Source: CAYMLL01 sp964390645 (GTDB lineage Bacteria; Planctomycetota; UBA8108). Taken from it: 24,232 nucleotides of DNA. The stretch covers positions 1 to 24,232 of the forward strand of contig CAYMLL010000086.1 of assembly GCA_964390645.1 (NCBI GenBank), written 5' to 3'. Position numbers and translations under genes: made by a program. Positions within the stretch are counted from its first letter, which is position 1; each line of letters starts with the position of its first letter. Positions 1 to 6,034 of the stretch are shown here, piece after piece. The notes under the pieces are model-generated. The model made no database searches and had not been told where the DNA came from. It saw only the letters and a list, made by a program, of their open reading frames with translations.

Positions 1-2
1 CC

Positions 3-719
3 GCGACAGAACTCGACATCCTGGCACCGATTCCGCGCCCACCGAAGCTCCTTCTCCTCGCCGGCAACTACGCAAAGCACATAGAGGAAGGCGGCGGCAC
101 GGCTGTCGAGCGCACGGCGACCTTCCCCTACGTCTTCATGAAACCGCCGACGACAACGATCACTCATCCCGGATCCGACGTCGTGATCCCGGCGGTCTCG
201 CCCAAGAACATCGACTGGGAGATCGAGCTCGGCGTCGTCATCGGTCGCGAGGCGAAGGGGGTCAAGGAGGCCGACGCGCTCCGGCACGTCGCGGGCTACA
301 CCGTGATCAACGACATCTCCGACCGGCGATTTCGACCGAATCCCGGTCGTCGCGAGCGCTCAAAGGACTCCTTCTTCGACTGGCTTCACGGCAAGTGGCA
401 CGACGGATTCTGCCCGATGGGGCCATGTGTGATTTCGTCTCATGCGACGCCGGACCCTCAGAAGTTCCCTCTGCAGCTGCGAGTCAACGGCGAGCTGCGA
501 CAGAACTCGAGCACCGCGTACCAGATCTTTCCGGTCGCGGCGGTCATCGAGTTCGTCTCGAGCTTCGTGACGCTCGAGCCGGGCGATGTGATCTCGACGG
601 GCACTCCGGCCGGTGTCGGCAACACCACGAAGACCTACCTGAAGCCTGGCGACAAGCTCGAAGCGACGATCGAGGGGATCGGCACCCTCGTCAATCGCGT
701 CGTCGCGGCGGACGGCTGA
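3..719 (+). CDS. Fumarylacetoacetate hydrolase family protein (5' end cut off)
   Basis: The reading frame is open from base 3 to the TGA at 717-719, so the gene enters from the left edge. The ATG at 138 is an internal methionine: the codons before it already encode the family's N-terminal strand (LLLAGNYAKHIEEGG, then PYVFMKPPTT). Seen further on are DWEIELGVVIG, whose two glutamates match the family's metal-binding E-x-E, then NDISDR, GKWHDGFCPMGP and the C-terminal STGTPAGVG loop. Members of this fold hydrolyse or decarboxylate beta-diketo acids, for example fumarylpyruvate, acylpyruvates or ring-cleavage products of aromatic degradation, using Mg2+ or Mn2+ in the cytoplasm. The substrate cannot be told from sequence. 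The gene converges on the glycoside-hydrolase-like gene at 770-1789. The family is secure; the specific reaction is not. Confidence 0.9.
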   Translation, partial: ATELDILAPIPRPPKLLLLAGNYAKHIEEGGGTAVERTATFPYVFMKPPTTTITHPGSDVVIPAVSPKNIDWEIELGVVIGREAKGVKEADALRHVAGYTVINDISDRRFRPNPGRRERSKDSFFDWLHGKWHDGFCPMGPCVISSHATPDPQKFPLQLRVNGELRQNSSTAYQIFPVAAVIEFVSSFVTLEPGDVISTGTPAGVGNTTKTYLKPGDKLEATIEGIGTLVNRVVAADG

Positions 720-745
720 GGGTCAGCGCCGATCTTCTCCGCGGC

Positions 746-759
746 CCCGTGAGTACGGG
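746..759. terminator. Short hairpin between convergent genes
   Basis: CCCGT-GAGT-ACGGG is a perfect 5-bp stem with a 4-base loop, lying in the 50-bp gap between the convergent FAH-family and glycoside-hydrolase-like genes. There is no T-run on either side. Position supports a terminator role, but the stem is short and could be chance. Confidence 0.25.
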
Positions 760-769
760 AGCCGGACAG

Positions 770-1789
770 TCACCGCGCCGGTGTCGTCAGCACGGCGAGC
801 CTGCCGTAGACGATCGGATCGTCCGCGGCCCCCTTCCACTCGAACGGCCAGTACTGGTTCGTCTTCGCGTTCATGTAGCCCCACGAACACAGGTTGTCGA
901 CGCACACCTGGAGCGCCCGCGCCGCCTCCTGACCGATCTTGTCGTCCTCGTTGCAGACGATCGCCTTCGACTGCTTGCCGAGCTTGACGACCATCTGGGC
1001 GATGCGCTCCACGGGCGTCGAGTTGAAGTGAGGCAAGAGGAAATCGGACGCGTTTCCGATCTCGTACGCGACGCGACCGTTTCCCACACCGCTTGCTGAC
1101 ACCAGGAGCCCGGGGCCCGTCTTCTTCGCGAGTTCCACGAGAGACGCGCAGCGTCTCGCGTCGCGGATAGTCTCGTGATCAAAACCGGGGTGTGCGTGCT
1201 CGTTGGCGATCTCCACGACGACGTTCTTGTAGCCGTGAGTGACGATCCACGTCGTCGCCTCGACAACGCCACGCTTGACGGCGACCTCGTCCTTCAGCAC
1301 CTGGTCTTGCCCCTGGTAGAAGTACCCCAGTATGACGACGACGCCGAGACGGTCGCATGCCTCGATGACCCTGGCTATTCGAGACATGTCCTTCTCGCGG
1401 AGACTCCCGTCCGGATCGAAGGCCGAGTTGAGCGCGTTCTCGTAGCCAGGCATGCCTCCCTGAAGATTGAGCGTGATGCCGAGCACTCCATGGGTGACGT
1501 AGTCAGGCAGCCTGGCGAGAAATGCGGCCGTGTTCTTGTCAGGGTCGAGACTTTCAGGACACGTCTTCTCGTTGCGATCGTTGAAGGTCGCATTGACCAT
1601 GCGAACGTTCATCAGCAAGCCTTCGCAGTCCGAGCCCGCGTGGGTCGGCTTGCCGTTGATCTCCCAGAAACTGTCGACGATACGAACGTGAGTCTTCGCA
1701 TCGTAAGGCGCCGCGATCGCGGCCGACGCCACGAGGAACGTCCAGATGCCCGGGCAGAGCCAGGGAAGGTCAAAGAGGTTGACGCGCAT
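770..1789 (-). CDS. Exported glycoside-hydrolase-like protein (probable TIM barrel, clan GH-A type)
   Basis: A 339-aa protein. Residues 1-27 form a signal peptide (hydrophobic stretch, then ASAAIAAP), so it acts outside the cytoplasm. The pattern fits a clan GH-A retaining glycosidase. VVEIANEHAH at 191-200 puts the asparagine-glutamate pair typical of the acid/base at N196-E197. A second glutamate, E281 in VCNEDD, is suitably placed as nucleophile. VVILGYFYQGQ (151-161) resembles a barrel strand and LLPHFN (251-256) a later one. No carbohydrate-binding module or dockerin is attached, and the GH family is not recognised. The gene lies downstream of a Tat-exported Gfo/Idh oxidoreductase on the same strand, 117 bp away. 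Such pairs are common in planctomycete carbohydrate loci. A weak AGGA lies about 11 bases before the ATG. Substrate unknown; a non-catalytic relative is possible. Confidence 0.7.
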   Translation of the reverse strand: MRVNLFDLPWLCPGIWTFLVASAAIAAPYDAKTHVRIVDSFWEINGKPTHAGSDCEGLLMNVRMVNATFNDRNEKTCPESLDPDKNTAAFLARLPDYVTHGVLGITLNLQGGMPGYENALNSAFDPDGSLREKDMSRIARVIEACDRLGVVVILGYFYQGQDQVLKDEVAVKRGVVEATTWIVTHGYKNVVVEIANEHAHPGFDHETIRDARRCASLVELAKKTGPGLLVSASGVGNGRVAYEIGNASDFLLPHFNSTPVERIAQMVVKLGKQSKAIVCNEDDKIGQEAARALQVCVDNLCSWGYMNAKTNQYWPFEWKGAADDPIVYGRLAVLTTPAR

Positions 1790-1850
1790 GAAGGAAGGGG
1801 TCCTGAAAAAGCTTCACTCACCAGATCGGCTTCGCGGCGACCAAGAGCAA

Positions 1851-1877
1851 GGCCCCGGGAGCTCGCTCCACGGGGCC
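1851..1877 (-). terminator. Strong hairpin after the Gfo/Idh gene
   Basis: Inverted repeat GGCCCCG / CGGGGCC (7 bp), continued inward by GGAG / CTCC (4 bp) around a 4-base loop, with one unpaired base. It sits 30 bp after the stop codon of the oxidoreductase gene. On the minus strand it is followed by TTGCTCTTGG, a loosely T-rich tail. It resembles an intrinsic terminator, or a partial one that lowers expression of the downstream hydrolase-like gene. The tail is not a clean U-run. Confidence 0.5.
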
Positions 1878-1906
1878 CTGCCCTCCAGCCGGGTACGACC
1901 GACCGA

Positions 1907-3217
1907 CTACATCGGTTTGCCGACCTGCGGCACCGGCGGAATCTCGATCGGAGTGTCGAGATCAAACTTCTGTGGTCCCCAGGTCGCGCCGTCCTTGAGC
2001 TCCTTGTCCCACTGGAGGTGCTTTCCGGTGTAGCACGACGTGCGCGCGAGGATGGCGGTGAACGTGCTGTGTGCGACGTTCTCGGCCTCGTTCAGTGCGC
2101 CTTTGCCATCCTTGATGCTCGCCTGCAGGTCGATGTGCTCCTGCACGTAGGGATTGACCTGCTTGCCCTTCCACTGCCAGGCGTTCGGTCCCCAGATCTG
2201 TGAGCGACAGTTCGAGCTTCCCGTCGTACCGACGACGAACTCGGAAACGTCGTTCCAGCACGCGACGATTTGACGGCACATGCTGATCGCACGGATATCC
2301 GGGTAGCCGCTGCCCAGCGGGTTCTTGTAGATGAGCTCGGTCGCGAAATGGTCGAAAATGTTGCCGTACTTCGCCTTGCCGGTGCGCACCTGACGGCCGC
2401 CCATGCCGCGCACGGCAACCGGGTGACTGCCCATGAACCAGTTCGTCACGTCGAGGTTGTGCACGTGCTGCTCAACGATGTGATCTCCCGAGAGCCAGGT
2501 GAAGTACAGCCAGTTGCGAATCTGCCACTCCATGTCCGACCAGCTGGGGTCCTTCTCGCGGCTCCAGAGCCCGCCCTGATTCCAGTAGCAGCGCGCCGTG
2601 ACCAGCTGGCCGATCGCACCGTCGGCGACTCTCTTCTGGCACTCGACGTACTGCTTCTGGTGGCGCCGCTGAGTTCCCGCGGCGATGCTGAGGCCCTTCT
2701 TCTTCGCCGACTCGCCCGCAGCGAGTACGCGGCGGATGCCAGGCGCGTCGACGCCGACCGGCTTCTCGGTGAAGACGCTCGTTCCGGACTTCACCGCCGC
2801 CTCGATCATCTGCGGACGAAAGTACGGAGGCGTCGCGAGGATGACGTAGTCGAGGTCGAGCTCGAGCAGCTTCTGGTACGCCTCGACCCCGACGAAAGTG
2901 CGCTCCTTCGGCACCTTGTTGGTGCGCCGGGCGCGCTCCGCTCGATCGTTGAACGCGTCGGCCACGGCGTGAATCGTCACCGTGTCGCCACCGAGCTTCG
3001 CGGCCTCGCGGGCGTTGTTCGCCGCACCCGTACCACGGCCCCCGCACCCGACGACGCCGACCTTGAACTCACGAGCGGCACCCGTGGCGACGGCTGGAAC
3101 GCCGAACGACGCCAACGCGCCCGTGGCGACGACGCCGCCCGCGGCGGACTTCAGGAAGCGACGACGGGACGCCGGCTTTTGTTTCGGAGCGCTCAAGGAT
3201 CGATCCTCCCTTGTCAT
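1907..3217 (-). CDS. Tat-exported Gfo/Idh/MocA family oxidoreductase
   Basis: A 436-aa NAD(P)-dependent oxidoreductase of the Gfo/Idh/MocA family, which typically acts on sugars, inositols or related polyols. A twin-arginine signal is clear: SRRRFLK at 17-23, a hydrophobic stretch at 24-45 and a likely cleavage near AVATGA. Export by Tat implies a folded, cofactor-loaded enzyme in the periplasm-like space. The Rossmann motif VVGCGGRG is at 55-62, and EKP at 151-153 carries the conserved lysine. GDHIVEQHVHNLDVTNW (244-260) is a conserved block of the planctomycete-type members. The start is ambiguous. The ATG at 3217 gives the longest form, but a GGGAGG lies inside it and would serve a TTG at 3196, leaving the Tat motif intact. 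A hydrolase-like gene follows on the same strand. Substrate unknown. Confidence 0.88.
   Translation of the reverse strand: MTREDRSLSAPKQKPASRRRFLKSAAGGVVATGALASFGVPAVATGAAREFKVGVVGCGGRGTGAANNAREAAKLGGDTVTIHAVADAFNDRAERARRTNKVPKERTFVGVEAYQKLLELDLDYVILATPPYFRPQMIEAAVKSGTSVFTEKPVGVDAPGIRRVLAAGESAKKKGLSIAAGTQRRHQKQYVECQKRVADGAIGQLVTARCYWNQGGLWSREKDPSWSDMEWQIRNWLYFTWLSGDHIVEQHVHNLDVTNWFMGSHPVAVRGMGGRQVRTGKAKYGNIFDHFATELIYKNPLGSGYPDIRAISMCRQIVACWNDVSEFVVGTTGSSNCRSQIWGPNAWQWKGKQVNPYVQEHIDLQASIKDGKGALNEAENVAHSTFTAILARTSCYTGKHLQWDKELKDGATWGPQKFDLDTPIEIPPVPQVGKPM
3205..3210 (-). promoter_or_regulatory. Shine-Dalgarno sequence favouring a TTG start for the oxidoreductase
   Basis: On the minus strand GGGAGG occupies 3210-3205, with 8 bases before an in-frame TTG at 3196-3194. 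The ATG at 3217 has no comparable motif upstream. Initiation at TTG would remove seven residues and keep the Tat signal. Confidence 0.5.
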
Positions 3218-3516
3218 TTGCGAAGAGCGTCAGTGAAGAAGAGCCTCTGCTGCGAAGAAGGGGATGGCGGCTGCCGGACCTGGGAGAAACACGCAGCGCA
3301 AGCTGCTCTCGACAGGGCCGGCCTTTACCGGAACGTACAACTTAACGACAAGACCGGAGGGTCGCAAGCACGAGAACCCTGCATCCCACGGGCGGAAGGC
3401 GAAACGGTTCCTGTTTGTCGGCATTTGCCGAGCCAGTTAGAATCCGGAAGGCGTACCGGGGCTCCTGCGGCTCCGGAGCCTTGCGACGCGACGACGAACC
3501 CGACGGATGACAGGCT
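3218..3516. other. 299-bp divergent intergenic region with a 12-bp palindrome
   Basis: This region separates the leftward oxidoreductase gene from the rightward TraB-family gene, so it should hold promoters for both. No convincing sigma-70 or ECF promoter pair was found by eye on either strand. A perfect 12-bp palindrome, GGCTCCGGAGCC, lies at 3469-3480, 36 bp before the TraB-family ATG. A further GGCTCC at 3460-3465 could form an alternative 6-bp stem with the right half. No coding potential was recognised. Confidence 0.5.
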
Positions 3517-4491
3517 ATGCTCGGTCAACCCCTTCTTCTCTTGAGCGCCTGGGCCACCCTGCTCTGGACGGCCTTCCTGAGCGTCACCGCTGACGGTTTG
3601 GCGCAGGCTCCGAGCGTCACCGCTGACGTCTTGGCGGAGTCCCCGAGCGTCACCGCTGACGGGCAGTCGAAGTACATGCGCTTCCTGGACCGGGGCCGGG
3701 AAGAGGGCACGCTCCAGACATCGATCGTCACCTTTCGCAATGCCGACGGCATCGAGGTCGCGCTCATCGGGGCGGTGCACATCGGCGACAAGTCGTATTA
3801 CGCAACGCTGTCGAAGGACTTCGAGCGCTACGATTCGCTTCTCTACGAGATGATCAAGGACAAGGATGTCGACCCGACGCCAGACAGGAAGGGTGGCATG
3901 AGCATGCTCAGCGCGTTCCAGCGTATGCTGAAGAATATGCTCTCGCTGGAGTTTCAGCTCGACGGAATCGACTACTCGCACGAGAACTTCGTTCATGCTG
4001 ACATGGACCCGAAGACCTTCTTCGCGATGCAGAAGAAGAAGGGCGAGAGCATCCTGACCTTGATGCTCAACGCCATGCGTCACGAGTTCAAGAAGCAACG
4101 CGAGGATCGCGGTCGCTCGATGAACACTTTCGACCTCCTGCGCGCGTTCATGAGCGACGACTCGTCGCGCACTCTGAAGTACCTCTTCGCCAAGCAGCTC
4201 GAGGACATGGAGGACGCCCTCGCCGGAATCGAGAGCAACGGAGGCTCCGTTATCGTCGCCGAGCGCAACAAGGTCGCCTTACGTGTGCTCGTGAAGGAGG
4301 TCGAGAAGGGCCGCAAGAAGCTGGGGATCTTCTACGGAGCCGCGCACATGGACGACATGGAAAAGCGCCTCACCGAGGAGATGGGCTTCGAACAAGTCGG
4401 CGAACCGCGGTGGATCAACGCCTGGGAGATTCGTCGCAAGGGCAGCAAACGTGGTCCGCGGAAGCCCGCGCCGAAGCGGCGGCGTATCTGA
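3517..4491 (+). CDS. Exported TraB/GumN (TIKI-like) family protein
   Basis: A 324-aa protein. Residues 1-21 are a hydrophobic leader, so export is likely. It is followed by a run of three SVTAD repeats (residues 22-48) that is not part of the family fold. The conserved TraB-family blocks are then visible: VALIGAVHIGD near residue 80 (the first GxxH motif), YDSLLYEMI (with the family's glutamate), and FYGAAHMDDMEKRL near 272 (the second G-x-x-H motif). Members are proposed metal-dependent proteases related to eukaryotic TIKI; most bacterial ones have no known target. The C-terminus is very basic (RRKGSKRGPRKPAPKRRR). The gene stands alone between a divergent and a convergent neighbour. The family call is good; enzymatic activity is inferred from the family only. 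Confidence 0.8.
   Translation: MLGQPLLLLSAWATLLWTAFLSVTADGLAQAPSVTADVLAESPSVTADGQSKYMRFLDRGREEGTLQTSIVTFRNADGIEVALIGAVHIGDKSYYATLSKDFERYDSLLYEMIKDKDVDPTPDRKGGMSMLSAFQRMLKNMLSLEFQLDGIDYSHENFVHADMDPKTFFAMQKKKGESILTLMLNAMRHEFKKQREDRGRSMNTFDLLRAFMSDDSSRTLKYLFAKQLEDMEDALAGIESNGGSVIVAERNKVALRVLVKEVEKGRKKLGIFYGAAHMDDMEKRLTEEMGFEQVGEPRWINAWEIRRKGSKRGPRKPAPKRRRI
3579..3660 (+). repeat. 33-bp tandem repeat, 2.5 copies, within the TraB-family gene
   Basis: The 16-mer gagcgtcaccgctgac occurs exactly three times, starting at 3579, 3612 and 3645, a strict 33-bp period. The 17 bases between copies are partly conserved (TTGGCG in both). The period is 11 codons, so the frame is kept, and it encodes SVTAD-GLAQAP, SVTAD-VLAESP and SVTAD-GQ. 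With the following G, each core also forms a small hairpin, CGTCA-CCGC-TGACG. Confidence 0.9.
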
Positions 4492-4560
4492 CCACGAGTT
4501 TCACCGTCTTCCCACGAACGCCGGAATCGCACCCATCGCCGAGGAGGAGCGCTGCGGAGA

Positions 4561-4591
4561 CCGGCGAACCCCGAAGGGGCGGCAGAATTTT
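4561..4591 (+). terminator. Possible terminator after the TraB-family gene
   Basis: CCCC-GAA-GGGG at 4569-4579, flanked by CCG (4561-4563) and CGG (4580-4582), can form an interrupted stem. Four T's follow at 4588-4591. It is 70 bp past the stop codon, in the gap between convergent genes. The core stem is only 4 bp. Confidence 0.28.
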
Positions 4592-4653
4592 CCCGACACG
4601 CGGTGAGGTCGCCAAGGGACGGCCGGGCTCGAGCCAGCCGTTCGCGTCCGGGA

Positions 4654-5889
4654 TCACGCCCGCACCCTCTCCGAGATGCGCGCCATCGCCTCCTCCACCT
4701 GATCGCGTTCACCGAAGGCGCTGAGGCGGAAGTAGCCCTCTCCGCTCGGACCGAAACCCGAGCCGGGCGTGCCGACGACGTGGGCTTCGCCGAGGAGCCT
4801 GTCGAAGAACTCCCAGGACGACACGCCGTCGGGCGTCTTCAGCCAGCTGTAAGGTGAGTGAACTCCGCCGAAGACGGTGTAGCCGATCGCAGCAAGGCCC
4901 GCGCGTATGATCCGCGCATTCTCCATGTAGAACTCTACGAGCGCACGCATCTGCTTGCGACCTTCGTGGGAGTAGACAGCCGCCGCGCCGCACTGAACCG
5001 GATAGGAGGCGCCGTTGAATTTTGTCGAGTGGCGCCGACTCCAGAGCCGGTGGAGGGAGACGTCGGCGCCGGACGCGTCCTTCCCCTTGAGCTCCTTCGG
5101 CACGACGATGAAGGCGCATCGAGTGCCGGTGAATCCAGCCGTCTTCGAGAAGCTGCGAAACTCGATCGCGCACTCGCGCGCGCCGTCCACCTCGTAGATC
5201 GAGTGCGGGAGCGCAGGATCCGAGATGAAAGCCTCGTAGGCGGCGTCGAAGAGAATCACCGCGCCGACTCGACGAGCGTAGTCGACCCACGCCGCCATGT
5301 CGTCCCGGGTCATCGTCGATCCTGTCGGGTTGTTCGGCGAGCAGAGATAGACGAGATCGACGGCCTCGTCCGGAATCTCCGGCTGGAACCGGTTCTCCTC
5401 CAGACACGGCATGTAGAGTATTCCCGAGTAGCGGCCGTCATCGTCGGCGGGCCCCCCGCGGCCAGCCATGACGTTGGTGTCGACGTAGACGGGATAGACC
5501 GGATCGGCAACCGCGACCCTGCAGTCCACGGCGAAGATCTCCTGGATGTTGCCGCTGTCGCACTTGGCTCCGTCGGATACGAAGATCTCATCGGCCGCGA
5601 TGTCGACACCGCGCGCCGCGAAATCGCCTTCGGCGATGAGCTCGCGGAGGAACACGTAGCCCTGCTCGGGACCGTATCCCTTGAACGACTCGGCACTGGC
5701 CAGCTCGTCGATGCCCTGGTGAAGCGCATCGACCACCGCAGGTGGCAAGGGGCGGGTGACATCACCGATGCCGAGGCGGATGATCTCGGCGCCGGGGTTC
5801 GCTGCGGAGAAAGCCTGAACACGCTTGGCGATCTCGGGAAAAAGGTAGCCGGACTGTAGATCGAGGTAGTGATCGTTGATACGTGCCAT
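4654..5889 (-). CDS. dapL: LL-diaminopimelate aminotransferase
   Basis: A 411-aa PLP enzyme, the usual length for DapL. It converts tetrahydrodipicolinate plus glutamate directly to LL-2,6-diaminopimelate and 2-oxoglutarate, bypassing the succinyl or acetyl branches of lysine and peptidoglycan precursor synthesis. Visible motifs are IRLGIGDVTRPLP (37-49), FVSDGAKCDSGN (103-114), SPNNPTG (184-190), the PLP-lysine block SFSKTAGFTGTR with K249 (246-257), and the substrate arginine region FRLSAFG (387-393). The start at 5889 (MARINDHYLDL) matches family N-termini. The frame stays open to 6045, but the extra 52 residues look like non-coding translation (Arg/Cys-rich) and overlap the promoter region of the divergent symporter gene. 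No clear Shine-Dalgarno is seen. DapL is typical of plants, chlamydiae and several environmental phyla including planctomycetes. Confidence 0.93.
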   Translation of the reverse strand: MARINDHYLDLQSGYLFPEIAKRVQAFSAANPGAEIIRLGIGDVTRPLPPAVVDALHQGIDELASAESFKGYGPEQGYVFLRELIAEGDFAARGVDIAADEIFVSDGAKCDSGNIQEIFAVDCRVAVADPVYPVYVDTNVMAGRGGPADDDGRYSGILYMPCLEENRFQPEIPDEAVDLVYLCSPNNPTGSTMTRDDMAAWVDYARRVGAVILFDAAYEAFISDPALPHSIYEVDGARECAIEFRSFSKTAGFTGTRCAFIVVPKELKGKDASGADVSLHRLWSRRHSTKFNGASYPVQCGAAAVYSHEGRKQMRALVEFYMENARIIRAGLAAIGYTVFGGVHSPYSWLKTPDGVSSWEFFDRLLGEAHVVGTPGSGFGPSGEGYFRLSAFGERDQVEEAMARISERVRA

Positions 5890-6034
5890 GGCGGGGAGTG
5901 TACAGACCTCCGCGGGACGGATCAACGTGGTCCTTGACTCGAGGCACCCGTCGCGGCGAAAACCAGGGACAGCCGCACCACGGTGGACGTGTCGAAAGCG
6001 GCGACAAGAAACCTCCACACAGAGCCTCACTCCG

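Noticed and set aside
138..140. ATG as the start of the FAH-family gene
   Set aside because: Codons before it encode conserved family residues (LLLAGNYAKHIE), so the true start lies outside the window.
2270..3544. 424-codon plus-strand open frame opposite the Gfo/Idh gene
   Set aside because: Shadow of the oxidoreductase; it extends through the divergent intergenic region and into the TraB-family start.
3579..3660. CRISPR-like array
   Set aside because: The repeats keep reading frame inside a gene, the unit is 33 bp with partly conserved intervals, and no cas genes are present.
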